From Galbula dea (taxonomy: Eukaryota; Chordata; Aves; Piciformes; Galbulidae): a DNA stretch of 64,000 bases. Below are positions 12,886 to 26,307 of this stretch, one piece after another. The DNA lies in contig VWZX01002701.1 in NCBI GenBank assembly GCA_013399015.1, positions 677,438 to 741,437 of the forward strand, in the 5' to 3' direction. The notes under the pieces are model-generated. The model had not been told where the DNA came from. It did not search any database and saw only the letters and a list, made by a program, of their open reading frames with translations. Numbering within the stretch: the first letter of the stretch is position 1; each line of letters starts with the position of its first letter. The position numbers and the translations under genes were made by a program.

Positions 12886-13804
12886 GGGAATAGACATTCC
12901 TTAACTTCCTCTTTGGGGAAGATATGTACAGGACTCTGCTTTCTCCCTAGATACCCTCCCTGTCCATTACTTTGAGTTCAGTGAGGTTAAATAAAAGCAG
13001 CAGAACAGGTTTTGCTGGACTTCCATCCAATTGCTCAACAATAGCACCACTTATGGTGCATACAAATATGTCTTTGCACTCTCAGAGTGAAAGTAATTTA
13101 GCAACAAGTGGTCCTTGTCCCTGTACTGTGGAAAGTCTTTGTGCAAGAGATATTTTTACAGCAGACCATGGTTTCTACAACATGTTTCTCTGCTGCAAAT
13201 ATCCCCACATGTCTTGCTTTTAAATGTTAAGATGCAGAAGAATGAAAAGGGATCAGGGGAGTTTGGAATAATTTTTGAAGGGGGAAGCTACCCATTGTAC
13301 AGAGCCTCCTTGGAATGAATAGATCTGCCTTAAATGTGTTCTTGAACTTGCTGATGGTCTTTGATTTAATTCATTGTAGAGGTTATTTCACCAGGGAAAG
13401 TGAAATGCATGGAAGGGGAGAACTGGGTGATTTATCCTTCACTATTGACCTTTGTGTTTGTCAGCCAGCAGTGAGGGTAATGTTCCCCTTCCCTTTTTAT
13501 CTGTTGTTTAACACAGTCAGTAACTGGGACACCCTTCAGTATATGGGAGGCAGATTCTTCTGCCTGAAGATTTTTAATCCACATCTTCTGAAGAGCTGCT
13601 TCCCTTGTGCTTCCTGATGCCTGTCCCATACCTGGATGCAGCTCATCCCCATCCAGAGCAGGGTCCTGTGAACCCTTGGACCAGTAAACCCAAGTGACTA
13701 CCCCTTGATTGACTCATGGCAGTGAGCAGGGCTGGCCTTGGGTCTGTGTCTCTGCTTGGAGTTTGGCTTATCCAGATCAAACTGCAGGTGACATCAGGCA
13801 GATG

Positions 13805-13965
13805 TCAGGGAAAGTCACTGGATCTGCCCAGGGAGGTTGTGGAGTCTCCTTCTCTGGAGAGATTCCAACCCCAGCTGGAGGTGATCCTGGGCAACCTGCT
13901 CTAGGTCACCCTGCTTTAGCTGGGGGACTGGACTAGATGATCCCCAGAGGTCCAACCCCCTGGTG
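13805..13965 (+). mobile_element. CR1 3' fragment
   Basis: Contains 'gggaggttgtggagtctcct', 'ggaggtgatcctgggcaacc' and 'gatgatccccagaggtccaa'. Only the 3' UTR part is present. Confidence 0.88.
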
Positions 13966-14402
13966 AGCAGGCAAGATGAAGGATCCAGGGCAGGCAACAA
14001 CAACTCAGCAGTTCCTGGCTTGTCTGAGTTTTCTGTCTCAGTCCTGATGTTATTTTAGTATAGCTCCATAGCTGGAGGAGCTGTGATTAGCAGAGCAGTT
14101 TGCAACATGTTTTTGGGTTTTTTTTAAATTGCCAATCAGTTTGAGCTCAAAATAGACCAAAACCCCACATAATCAAGGGCTGCTACCCAAAAAAAGCACT
14201 AAATAGTTTGGAAAGTCCAAATGGCATTCCAGCTGTCTGTATGATGTGCAGGATCTTCAAGCTCCTGCCTTGCATTTTCTTTCAATTACAGGTTGGAGAG
14301 TAGGATTGGTTAAGCCTGAAGGGGAAGGAGGTGATGTATGGATTGTCTTCAGCCCCTTGAAGGTGGCTGTGTCTCCTTGTGCTGTCACAGGATGTGGAAT
14401 CA

Positions 14403-14775
14403 GAGAGTCATAGAATTGTTTTGGTTGGGAAAGACCTTTAAGATCACCGAGTCCAGGTGTTAACCTAGTGCTGCCAGGTCACCACTAAACCATGGCCCTT
14501 GGCACCACATCTACACAGCCTTTAAAGCCCTCCAGGGATGGTGACTCCACCACTGGCCTGGCCAGCCTGGGCCAATGCTTATTCACTCTTTCAGTGAATA
14601 AATGTTTCCTATTATCCAACCTAAACCTCCCCTTGGAGCAACTTGAAGCCATTTCCTCTTGTCCTATTACTTGTTGCTTTGGAGAAGAGGCCAACCCCCA
14701 CCTCACTCCAGCCTCCTCTCAGGGGAATTGCAGAGAGTGAGAAGGTCTCCCTGAGCCTCCAACAGATGACACTGC
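14403..14775 (-). mobile_element. CR1 LINE fragment, antisense
   Basis: Begins 'agagtcatagaattgttttg' and includes 'caggtcaccactaaaccatg' and 'gagagtgagaaggtctccct'. This is a reverse-complement 3' copy ending at about 14775. Confidence 0.9.
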
Positions 14776-15449
14776 TCCTTTCTGATGACATTTCTCCTGC
14801 CAAGCTAGAACCTGTAGGCTCCATTTTCCTTTGTATGTCTATCCCCTTCCATTGCTGTTTGCAGAGTCTGGGACTGATCTCAACCATCATTTCATTAGCT
14901 GAAGGCTGAATTTGGTCTGGCATCTCTGGTTGTCCATCCATCACTTGCATCCTTCTCTTGAAGATCAAGATGCACTTCCTCTTGAGTAACCTTTCAGCCA
15001 GGCATTCCCATGAGGATGGTCCTCCCTTAAATCTTTGGATGCATTTGAGGACCAGGGTGGCACATGCAGGTGACAGAGAGGTGGGTGACACTGGGGACAT
15101 GAGCAAAGTGACCCAAGAGGAGAGCCTTGAGGTGCAGCCTCCACGTTGCTTTGGCAAACAAATACTGTGTTTGTAGTGGTTGCCTGTGTCTCTGCAGTCA
15201 TAGCAGATATTCTCATGCTTGCAGCATTCTCAGAAGAACCTTGTTCCTTCCTCCAAGCTTGTTTTATTCAAGGAGAGGTTGGTGGTGGCACCAGCACACG
15301 TGCTGCTGGAGGGCTGGGCAGAATTTACCTTGTTACCTTCTCATGACCATGCTGTGGTCTGCAGGAAATTCCAGCAGGTTCCTTCTTATCACAGATAAGG
15401 AGTTATCCTTTATCTGGTCTTGGTTTTCCAGGGGAATTGGTAGGGAACC

Positions 15450-15585
15450 ATAAAATGTTCCAAAAACAGGGAGATGTGCTGCTTGGGGCCATGGTTTAGT
15501 GGTGAGCATGGCAGTGTTGGGTGGATGGTTGAACTGGATGGTCTCAGAGGGCTTTTGCAACCAGAATGATTCTGTGATTCTGTAA
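15450..15585 (+). mobile_element. CR1 3'-terminal fragment
   Basis: Contains 'gggccatggtttagtggtga' and ends 'gaatgattctgtgattctgt'. About 135 bp of CR1 3' end. Confidence 0.88.
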
Positions 15586-16304
15586 ATGATCCTTCAGTTT
15601 GCTTTCAATAGGCTACTTTTGGCTTGGTTTTGGTCTTTATTCATCCTGTGGTTTCTGTCAGTGCTACCAATTCAGCCAGGAAAGGACAATAAAGTGGGAA
15701 CACATCACTGGTGACTTCTGAGCAAGTTTGGGAGAAGACAGATTATTTGCTTTTGAGCAAAAATGACAAAAAACTTTTGTTTTGTGGAAAACAAAGTTCC
15801 TTAGCAGAGCTTTGCTAAGCTTTGCTAGGGGAAGACAAATCAGATGTAGGACATGGAGCAAGGACTCAGTTTCCCTCCCCGTGACATCGTTCCTTGCCTG
15901 GCTCTGATGGTGAGCACAGATTTGGCTATCATTGGTTTTTATTTCTAATGAAGAATTGATTTCATGGCTGCCCTCAGTGAATGAAGCTGTGATCTATTAA
16001 CTAATGTCAGCCAGAGGATGTTTACCTATTTATTTTCACCCTGGCTTTGCCCATAGTATTTTTGCCTCTTGTTCTCCAAGAGTCGCTACCGTTGGGAACA
16101 TAACCGAGGGCCTTCTCTCAGCTGCAGCCACGTGGCTCCATATGCAGAGTAGCACCTCCAGCAACAGCTGATAAATGCCTTTGCTTATGGGTTTTGTGGG
16201 TGGTTGGGTTTTTTTTTTTCCCTCCTGCTATGTTTGTGTGGAGAAAGCATGGAGAAACCTGTCCACTTCCTCTTAGTTTGAGAAACAAGTTGAACAAGAA
16301 GCCA

Positions 16305-16640
16305 ACAGGATGCAGGCTTGTACCAACCAGGGCATCACCAGCAGAGGTGAAGAATTTGTTATCCCACTCCACTCAGTGCTGGTCAGGCCACACCTAGAAT
16401 ACTGGGTTCAGTTTTGGCCCCAGCAGTGCAAAAATGATGGGGACAGGCTGGAGAGGATCCAGAGAAGGGCTGCTCCTCACAAGACTCATGCTCTAGACCC
16501 TTCACCACCTTCATTGCCCGTTTCTGGACACGCTCCAGTAACTCAATGTCCTTCTTGGAGTAAGGGCCTCAAAACTGAGCTCAGGATTCAAGGTGTGGCC
16601 TCCCCAGTGCCCAATCCAGGAGGACAATCCATACCATAGT
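16305..16640. mobile_element. Two CR1 fragments in inverted orientation
   Basis: 16305-16480 is + strand CR1 ('cagtgctggtcaggccacac', 'gagaggatccagagaagggc'). At about 16480 the orientation flips and 16480-16640 is antisense CR1 ('agactcatgctctagaccct', 'ctggacacgctccagtaact'). The two pieces cover overlapping parts of the element, so the pair can fold into an imperfect hairpin. Confidence 0.8.
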
Positions 16641-18054
16641 GCCTCTGGCCACTGTAAGCTAGCACTGGGAGCAGAGAGATTCTCCAGCGTGGTGCTGAGC
16701 CACGCAGTTATTAACGCAGGAGAGCGTTTCAGGAGTCCTGGGCTGGTTGATTGGTGTAGTGGGGTTTGAATTCTGCAGTGAATATGACTAATAATCCATG
16801 ACCTGGCTGTGATTATAGATGAAAGCAAGCTGATGAAGAGACCCTGCAGTGGCACAGAAAGGAATTAGCCATTGTCTAAAGGCAGGGCAGTACCAGAGCA
16901 TTTGGATTTCACATCTGAGGTTCACGGGTGAATAATTCAGCACTGGGAGAAAACGCTTCAGCCACAGGGTGACATCTCCACATCTTCTATCAGTGATATC
17001 CAACACTTTAACTAAACATCCCTTCCCAGGAAGCTGGGGCAGCTGTCCAGAGAGTTTTCCTCTTAAATATCAGCATTCCAGATTGTTACCTGGATACAGA
17101 TGGAGGTTTGGACCTGAGCTCTTAGGAGCTGCAGTCTCCCTTAGTGCAGGGTTGTTGCCTTTGGAAATTTCCTTCGGCGTTTGGCAGAACCCAAAAAATC
17201 TTTCCAAGGGATAATTAAGAGATGGTGGCTTTCTGTTTAATTGACATTTCCATCTAATGGGGTGAACTGTGAAGGCACACAGAGCCATAGATGAGGCTGT
17301 TTGGGAATTGGAAATACATGAAGCAGTTCTCAAAGGTAAACGTTGGCAGATTTATTAAAGGCAAAGAGGGAAAGTGGAACGTGTTTAAAAGGGCCTTGTG
17401 CAGTGACTTGCTGGGTTAGAAATGCAGGAGGCCTCTCAACTAAGCCAGACACTCTATTTTAAAGCTAAATCCAGTGCTATTCAATCCCTGCAAGACACTG
17501 CCATCCAGAAAGGAAAGTGTTAAAAGTGTTCCTACAACCTGAACTCTGCTTCCTCCAGCATATACATTAGAATAAGCCTTTAAATAAATGATCACATATT
17601 ATTCCTCAAATAATTCATCCTTTTTTTTTTTCCCCCTGAATTATTAGCTAAAAATGGATGGTCTCTTATAATTGTCATCAATTCAGACTCCTTTTGGGGC
17701 TTAATAAGTTCTTTTCTCTGTGTGATAAGTGTTTTGATCATTTGCTTTTCCTACCTCCCCTTTATTCCCTTTTTAGTTGGAAGCCTTTGCTCCTTCAGAT
17801 GCACATCATGGGCTGGGACTGTGAAGCCATTTAACCCCTAAAATTTGGTGGTCCAACTGTGTCAGCTATAGGAAACCACTCACTGTTGTGAAACTGTGTC
17901 AGTAGGTAGGTGCTGTAGAGATTCTACAAGTGTAAGTCACTTTTAGATTGGCCTCTGGCAGACTCAATACACTGAGGTGGGCTCTGGGGAAGCACAGTGG
18001 TGGTGATGATGCTGATGAAGTATTTAAGAGCTGCTACCTGGTTGTGTAATTAAA

Positions 18055-18136
18055 GGTTTAGTGGCATAGGGGTGATAGTCTTATGGTTGGACTTGATGAC
18101 CTTAGAGGTCTCTTCCAACCTGAAGGATTCTGTGAA
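18055..18136 (+). mobile_element. CR1 3'-terminal fragment
   Basis: About 80 bp ('tggttggacttgatgacctt', then 'cttccaacctgaaggattct'), the extreme 3' end of a CR1. Confidence 0.85.
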
Positions 18137-19239
18137 AGGCAAATGAGCAGAAGAAAGTTTATTTGCTTTACTGATTTGCACAGTGACAAAGCTCTAGACC
18201 CAGCTTTGTCCTCCCCAGGCTAAAAGCACAGGCTTTGCTTTCCCATCTCCCAGGAATTGTATCCAGTTGGAAGTCTGAAAAGGAAATGGTTTGGAAGAGC
18301 CCACCTGCAATCAGTATAGTCATTTATACCTACATAAAACAGCAAGATCCTTCTAAAACTTCAGGTTGTTCATGAGTATTCACAGGATCTGGCTAGAAAC
18401 TTGGATCTAATGGCTAAGGAATTTTTGTCTTCCACATCCATGAGGAATATCACCCCTTTTTGGGGGAAGAGTCTCTCACCTTTGCCTTTTTCCTAGCAAT
18501 CTTCTTTCTTTAGTTTCTCAAACCCAGCATTTTAGCATTTGATCATCAATGCAACAAAACTCCAGGAGGAAGGAGCCCTTCCTCCCCTTCTTCTTGCTTC
18601 ATTTCTTCCTGTGCCTAAGCCAAGCACTCAGTTGTTTAGTTTTCCTCTCTGTGCTTTTATGACAATTATGTGTACTTTAGAAATTAACACTTTTTTATCC
18701 TGAGTCCATGCTGGCTAATTGCTAATAAGAGACAAATGAGCTTTGTTAAGATTTCCTTTTCTTGTGTTTTTTTCCTATAAAATTTCTAATTTGAAGATAT
18801 TAGAAAAGAGAAATGTTTACCCCACTAGGGCTACTGCTGGTAACATCCTCCTCCAGCACCAGCAAACTTAATTGCCCTCCTTAGTCCCAACTTTAATTTG
18901 TACAGAAAAATCCCCCACAAATCCTATTTTCTTTCTTCTGTTCTTTAAATCTACTGGTTGACAGGGACAAGAAAAGAATATTTCTGACAGGGTACCTGAA
19001 GAAGTCTGAGAAGGAGGTAAGCGTAAAGTCTGGGAGTGAGTCTTTAATTCACCATAGCTCTATGAAATCAATTCCTGGTGCTGTTTTGGTTCCATATCTT
19101 CAAACAAAATTTTACAAACCATTCTTCAGCTGAGTTCTGTCATAATATCCAGTCTGCAAGGGACTGGGAAACATCTCCTTTCTTCATAAGCTTCTGTCCT
19201 ATTAATGCTCTTAACTTGGGTCTCTCAAGTTTCCTGATT

Positions 19240-19720
19240 AGAATCATCAAATCACTATGGTTGGAGAAGCCCTCTGAGATGACCAAATCCAACCATCCAC
19301 CCAACACTGCCATGCTCACCACTAAACCATAGCCTCAGGTGCCACATCTGTAAGTTTTTTGGACACTTCCAGGGATGGTGACTCCACCACCTCCCTGGGC
19401 CAATGCCTGAGAACCCTCTGGTGAAGAAATTCTTCCTAATATCCAATCTGAACCTCCTTTGGTGCACCTTGAAGCCATTTCTTCTTGTCCACTCATCACC
19501 TGGGAGAAGAGACCAAGCCCCATCTTACTCCCACCTCTTTTCAGAGAGCTGTAGAGAGCAAGGTCTCCCCTGAGCCTCCACTTCTCCAGGCTAACCAACC
19601 CCAGTTCCCTCAGCTGCCCCTCACAACTCTTGTGCTCTGGACCCTTCCCCACCTTGCTTGCCCTTCTCTGCACAGACTCCAGCACCTCAGTGTGCAAGGG
19701 ACCCAAAACTGGATCATGGG
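19240..19720 (-). mobile_element. CR1 LINE fragment, antisense
   Basis: Starts 'tcatcaaatcactatggttg', includes 'caccactaaaccatagcctc' and 'cacaactcttgtgctctgga', and ends near 'ggacccaaaactggatcatg'. Reverse-complement 3' copy. Confidence 0.9.
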
Positions 19721-20127
19721 AGAAATTTGCTAAGCTTTTAAGATACTTTCATGTAGACCTATTCATAAATACAATGCCCCAAAAAAAGATCATTTTGGTA
19801 AGAAGTTCATTTAAATGCAGCAATTCTGCCCAAACTCTTCTTTAATGGCTTTTGTTATTTTAGACCAAGCTGATGCATAATTAGCTTTGGAGAGGTCCTC
19901 ATCTTTTTGTAGGCTAATACCCCAGAATCACACTGAATTTTCAACCTTTGCAGATTTATGGCACTTGGGTTCTTTTTAATCATTCCAACCTAATTTTCTC
20001 AGCAATGTAGACACTTAAGATTTCTGATTTATCTTAACTTTATATCCAGAGGTTGAGTGAAACCTACAGGTTTGGAATACAGGTGCTTTTAAAGAGGGAA
20101 GGCCAAAAACACAGGCTGTGTTTGGCA

Positions 20128-20755
20128 GTACTATTGGCTCCTCCAGTTCAAGAGGGATGAGGAACTAGTGGAAAGCGTCCAGCAGAGGCTAGGGAGATGC
20201 TGAGGGGCCTGGAGCATCTGTAGGAGGAGGAAAGGCTGAGAGCCCTGGGGCTGCTTAGCCTGGAGAAGAGCAGACCCAGAGAAGGAGACTCCACAACCTC
20301 TCTGGGCAGCCTGGGCCAGGGCTCCAACACCCTCACACCAAACAACTTTCTCCTCCTGCTCAGCTGGAACTTCCTGGCTTCCAGTTTGTGCCCAGTGCCC
20401 CTTGGCCTGGCCCTGGCCACCACTGAGCAGAGGCTGGCCCCAGCCTCTTGCCCCCAGCCTTCAGCTCTTGCTCAGCCTTGAGCAGCTCCCCTCTGGGGCT
20501 GCTCTTCTCCAGGCTAAGCAGCCCCAGGGCTCTCAACCTTTCCTCCTCCCACAGATGCTCCAGTGCCCTCAGCATCTTCCTAGCCTCTCCTGGACACTCT
20601 CCAGCAGTTTCTTGTCTCTCTTGATCTGGGGAGCCCAGAACTAGCCCCAGGACTCCAGCTTTGGCCTCCCTAGTGCAGAGTAGAGGGGGAGGAGAACCTC
20701 CCTTCACCTGATGGCCACACTCTTCTGAATGCACCCAAGAGAGTGTGATTCTCCA
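20128..20755. mobile_element. Inverted CR1 pair forming a long imperfect palindrome
   Basis: 20128-20288 is + strand CR1 ('gatgaggaactagtggaaag' to 'cctggagaagagcag'). At about 20288 it switches to antisense CR1 that runs to about 20755, including the reverse complement of the first piece at about 20500-20625. The two arms are roughly 120 bp each, separated by about 220 bp. This fits twin-priming-type 5' inversion during insertion, or two independent insertions. Confidence 0.85.
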
Positions 20756-21499
20756 CTCTCTTTCTTTGCAGTTTGGTACTCTCCTCTTTTGGCTTTAGAG
20801 CTGTCCCTTCCCTAAGCACTCTGCTGAAATCCACCATATTTCAGATGTTCCCTCAAGCGTTGCAGCTTCTCAAGGATTTTAATTGCTGCCTTTTCCCTTT
20901 CTGATCTGCTGCTGCTCTTGATGTGTAGGAATACATTTACAGAGAGAGCTCCCTCTCTATTTTACGTGTGCTTTGTCAAGAAGGCTATAATTTTGTTCAC
21001 TTCCTTCCTTTTCCCTTAAAGTTGTTTGTGACAGGTCTTGAAACACTTGCCCCTTATGTCCTCCCAGAGTCAGGTCAAGAAGTGTCATTTATTTCAGAGC
21101 TGGCTCTCAGATAGTCTGCTCTTAATATCATATCTCAGGGTCTGCTGGAGTTGGGGCTTGGGCTCTGTGATAATTGTTGCATCTGCTTTCAGTGGAGGAA
21201 AAAGTGGAGGCTTGCCATGAATATTAACAAGCCATCCATCCTTTACACCTTCTGGGAACACACTACTTCTGAGATTGTTTCTTCTTTTCATGGCTTTTGT
21301 GTTCTCCATTTTCTCTACAAGCTCTTTTTTTTTTCTCAACTTCATTTTTTTTTTCCCACCACAGAACTCAGATTAATTCCTAATTGGAGGCTTTTGTCTG
21401 TATTTATACCTAGGTTGCTGAACCTGTTGCTCAGCTAACACTGGCTCTGTCAAACTTCACCTTTGTGAAGGGTTTTAGATGCTCACTGCTGGGATTGAC

Positions 21500-21930
21500 C
21501 CACAGAGGCCTTCTTTATCACCATCTTTATCAGTGAGCTGGGTGAGGGGATAGGGGGCAACCTCAGTTAAGTTTGCAGGTGACACCAAGTTGAGTGTTAG
21601 TGTTGATCTGCTTGAGGGTAGGGAGGTTCTACAGAGGGATCTGGCCAGGCTGGATGGATGGGCTGAGGCCAGTGAGATGAGGTTCAATAAAACCAAGTGT
21701 CAGGTCCTACACTTGGGTCACAACAACCCCATGAATGCTTCAGGCTTGGGGAGGAATGGCTGGAAAGCTGCCTCCAGGAAAAGGGCCTGGGGGTGTTGGT
21801 CAACAGCAGCTGAAGATGAGGCAGCAGAGTGCCCAGGTGGCCAAGAAGGCCAACAGCATCTTGGCTTGGATCAGCATTAGTGTGGCAGCAGGGTTAGGGC
21901 AGGGCTTCTCCTCCTGGACAAACCAAAGGG
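21500..21930 (+). mobile_element. CR1 fragment from the end of ORF2
   Basis: Encodes the tail of CR1 ORF2 ('gtttgcaggtgacaccaagt', then 'gtgagatgaggttcaataaa') and continues to 'ggcagcagggttagggcagg'. It stops before the 3' UTR terminus. Frames are broken. Confidence 0.88.
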
Positions 21931-23054
21931 ATTTGGGAATTTCAGGGTCTGGTAGGAAAATGGCATCCTTCAGGTCAGTAAACAGTGAGCCTGGCATCAC
22001 TGCACCAGCTCCTTGATGTGATCAAGATGAAGGTTTCTCTATTCTGTGTCCTGCCCAGGTTTTGTCAGGGCAAAAAAATAAAAAAGGAAGGGGGAGGGGA
22101 AAAAAAAAGAAGAAAGGAGAAGAAAAAAGCCCAGACAGAAAATGATGTGAACATTTCCCTCTGTAGAGGTCTTGCTGCTCACTTCCATCCCAGACGAGAT
22201 GCGTGGTGTGGTGGCCTTGCTTTAGAGAGGAGCTGTGGGCTCAGGCCTGCAGCCCTATGGGGCTAGAGAGGTGGATCAGGCTTTTGGAGGAGCATTGTTG
22301 TTTTTCTGCTCATGACTGTGTCCTAGCAGATGCCCTTGAACCCTGTTGTGTGCTTCTGCAGGAGAGCTGATCAAGTCCTGCAAGAGCAGTAAATGTCATC
22401 GTTAGGAAGAGCACAGCACGATCACTATCCATTCCTACCATGGGTAGACCTGAAGTCTCTCCTACTATTACTCCTCTGAATGTAAATATCTGGGAGACAT
22501 TTACATGGTATTTCTTTTTAAGTATCTAATGTTTTCATTCAGAAGGATCATAACTCTTAAAAGAGCTGTCAGAGGCTCTGACATGTCATTAATTTCTCTA
22601 AAGCTCTATTTTTCGAGCGGTACAAACTGCACACGTAGAACACCTGCACTTACAACTCAGCAGGAAGAAAAAAAAAGCCACATCTTTTCTTTCTGCTGCA
22701 CTTTCTTCCCCCACTTACTCCATAAAAAGCTTTCCCTTCACTTTGGATGCTCCTTCTCCATCTAGCCTCGTGATCTAACTCAGTGTGGAAATGGGATCTA
22801 GCAAGTCGGCTTCTGTCTAGTGACCTTTGGTTTCTGCAGCAGGACTCTTGCAGCTTTCATTCTGCACCAGTTGTCACTACCTCAGAAACTAGTCCATCTA
22901 GTCTGCTTCCCATATGTGTAGGTGGACTTTCAGTCAGTCTAGGAGACTCTTTAGTTTGAGCTGGTGGATGTTTGGGTTTTTTTCTCCTCTGCTTGGGAGG
23001 AGTGTATTAAGCTCCAACAGTACAAGGCTGGTGCCCAGGAAATATGAAGGAGGA

Positions 23055-23378
23055 GGTATTACTTCAAGGAGTCCAGAAGAAAGATGGGCACAGACCTTTT
23101 AGCAGGGCCTGTTGTGACAGGATAAGAGGTGATGGTTTGAAACTAGAAGAGAGAGATTTAGACTAGACCTAAGGAAGACATTTTTTACACTGAGGGTGAC
23201 TAGACCTGCCAGATGTTGCCCAGAGAGGTGGGAGATGTCCCATCCCCAGAACTATTCCAGGTCAGGTTGTTTGGGGCTCTGAGCAACCTGATCTATTTGC
23301 AGATGTCCCTGCTGACTGCAGGGGGTTGGACTAGATGAGCTTGAAAGGTGCCTCCCCACCCAAACCTTTCTATGAAAT
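23055..23378 (+). mobile_element. CR1 LINE fragment, 3' end
   Basis: Contains 'agaagaaagatgggcacaga', 'gtgggagatgtcccatcccc' and 'gggttggactagatgagctt', ending 'aaacctttctatg'. Same subfamily as 31125-31470 and the middle of 29088-29935. Confidence 0.92.
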
Positions 23379-23891
23379 CCCAGCAGTAATAGGGTGATGC
23401 CTTTTAAAATGCTTGGGATCTTGCTCCTGGTTTATTTCCACATTGTTATTTTCTCTCTGGAGATGTTTTGTGGGCTGGAAGTGACAAAGTTACATTATTG
23501 GAGAATTATTGTTTCTGCTTTTGTCTTGTTTGATGCATTGCAAGCCATTAGTTTAATATGGCTGTGCTTAGGTTGTGGCTGGAAAGAGGTCACCTGTGGC
23601 ATTTTACACCAAATCCCTACCAACCAGTACACCCAGGCAAAAATCAGGTCAACCAACCCATGCCTGTGCTTCTGAGCTTCCAACTGCAAGCCTCAGCTTA
23701 TTCAAGTGATAAAACAAGGGCTTAACTTGCAGGATGAAGCTTTCTGCTGGACCAGCTCTTAACCCTCAGCCTGGTTCCTGTGGGTTAAACATTGAACAGT
23801 GAGAAGATCAGTAGTATCCTCCTTTAGCTGATGTAGTTGGAGAGCTTGAAATGTTGCCACAATTCTCTTCTTAATAGTATTAAATACTTAA

Positions 23892-23968
23892 ATCATGGAA
23901 TTGTTTAGGTTGGAAAAGACCTTTAAGATCATCAAGTCCAACCTTAAACCTAACTCTGCCAGGTGTGA
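23892..23968 (-). mobile_element. CR1 3'-terminal fragment, antisense
   Basis: Reads 'aatcatggaattgtttaggt' and 'agatcatcaagtccaacctt'. Only about 75 bp are present. Confidence 0.85.
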
Positions 23969-25387
23969 TGGTCATAGTCTGTACTCTAGGACTGTGGTTG
24001 TGATTCTGGGAGGACACATGACCCCATCCTTTGGAGGACAGCAGGTTCAAAGCACACAAAAGCAGATCCATTCCATGCAGCATGGAAGCTGATGCATGCA
24101 TCACCTCAAGGTGCCATGGAGGCCAGGAACATCAACAAGGATGGCAATAATTAGGGGAATGAATAGGATAAATTGTGAGTGTAGTTTCAGAATGGTGAAG
24201 GCCCTCAGCTACAGACAGTCCAAGCAGAGTGTGGTGACAGAGCCTCTCTCCTTTTCCTTTGCATCTGCTGCTGCCCATGGATGGGGAAGCCTCTATCAGA
24301 GCACCACCTCTGCACTTCAGAGAGATGATGGAGATCAGGCTGTGCAGAAAAGCTGATTGTAACCTTCTGTACAGTGAAGATGATTGTCTCATCATCCACA
24401 CCAAGTGTGTTGAAGTGAACAAGAGGTGCAGATCTGTAAACATGCACTGCCAAATGTGCCTCCTCCAACCCTACCTGCCCACAGCCAGTTGAAATGGAAG
24501 ATCTTTGGGCATTTCTCTTCCACCTGGCAAGCCATGAGGGTGTGCAGGTCACAATCTTCTGGAGCTCCTTACTCAACTGTGCTTTTCCTTCTCTCAGAGC
24601 TTCCTCAGAGAGCAAACAGACCCCTCCCCGGAAGTCATGCTGGCCCATGTATGAGGTCAGTGGTTGTTCTCTGGTCTCCTGGGAAGCCTCTGGTTCTCCT
24701 GATGCTTAAGATATTTTATTAATATTGCCATTAATAGATATTTTAAACCCTTAATTTATTAGTATTTCTATTAATTAAGATACATTTAATAGGCAGATAT
24801 TATCAAGGAGGCATGAAGTTGGAGACTTAGTGGAAAACGCAGAGCAGCTTTCACACTTGGACATTAATCTTCTTCAAGTCTCATGGAAGGAACTCCTGAT
24901 GATGCCTGATCTGTGCTCCCTTTGGTGCTTCAAGTCACTCCTGTTACAACACATCAGTGATGTTTCACCTGGAGCTTTCCTCCACCACTGTGGAAGGCCA
25001 GGGTGGTGGTGGGGAGGGTGTGGGTGCTGGTAAGAGAGAAGAGTCTTACTGCAGGAAGCCAACTGGTGTTGGGGAGAGCTTTGAAATAAGGATTTGCATC
25101 AAAGTTAAGCTCTCAGAGTTGGTTAAATATTCCTCTAAATATGCAAAGGAGTTGAGCTACTGCTGCTCATTCCTCTTATTTTACCCTTAGTGGAACAACA
25201 TCTTTAAGTTCAGGGAAGGCTTTGTGTGCTAAGAGGGTTGTAAAGATTCCACCTTAATTAAGAGGAACTCAGATCTGAATATGACTGAAGTTTGGCTGCT
25301 GAACCCAAGGCAGTGAATACAGTGGGAAGATCAGACATTGACAAATGTTGATTTAAAAAAAAACAAACCAAAATAAAACCCAAAAGT

Positions 25388-25625
25388 CAGCAGCACTGGA
25401 ACAGGCTCCCCAGGGGTGCAGTCACAGCACCAAACCTGGGAGAACTCCAGAAGCATCTGAGCAATGCTCTTAGACACATGGTGTGACTTTTGGGGTTGTC
25501 TTGTAGGTAGACAGGAGTTAGGACTGGATGATCCTTGTGGTTGGACTTGATGATCTTTCTAGGTCCCTTCCAACCCCTAACATTCTATGATTCTCTGAAC
25601 TCAGGACATCCTGTGATTCTGTGAA
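25388..25625 (+). mobile_element. CR1 3' fragment
   Basis: Contains 'gcactggaacaggctcccca' and a 3' end in which the 'ggatgatccttgtgg' / 'ttggacttgatgatctttct' motif appears twice in succession, suggesting a small internal duplication. Ends 'cattctatgattctctg'. Confidence 0.9.
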
Positions 25626-26307
25626 AAGAGCACTCAAACCAATGCATCAATCTAGTACCTGTTCTATGAGAGAGAAAAAGTTGAGTTCAGGTTGCCAGAA
25701 GGAAAAAATAATAGGTTGTCACTTGAATTTACAGTCAAGGAGGTGAAATTCCATCCATTGGGAGCTCTGATGAGGGTCACCATGGGCTGCCCCTGCCTGG
25801 GGACTTGGCCACATCTCCCTGTTGCATGGTGTCCCTCTCCATAGCCAGGTGATCATTGCAACATGAGGAGATCTTCAGCAGAGGAAGGGAGAAAATCTGG
25901 GCTGGATTCTGATCTCAGTTTTGCTCCTTTGGGGAAGTATCATCAAGTCCAGTCAGCCTCCAGTGCTGATCATACAACCAAGATGAAGCTTTACCCAGTG
26001 AGGACGGTGCAGGTGGTGGTAGACAACTGGGGAGCAAGGCTTCCAAGGAAGGAGCTCTAGTGATGAAGTGTATTGAATGAAGAATGAGTCTAAAGATATT
26101 TTTTCCTGAAGTCCTGCTTTTTGGGGGAGTTTTCCATAATTGGAAGACTAAAGTGGTAGCTGGTAGCTAGGGTGAGCAGTTGTCACGTGGGACATCTGCA
26201 TCTCATTTCCAATTCCAATGCAGAGTTGCTGTTGTCTGAACAAGGCCTTTTAGGGGGTCTTGAGGCAGGTCCTCTTCTCTTTATGTCTCCACTCTCCCAT
26301 CTGGAGA

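Noticed and set aside
24205..24648. Minus-strand open frame of 147 codons outside CR1
   Set aside because: I could not link it to a transposon or gene; no splice context or codon pattern to support it.
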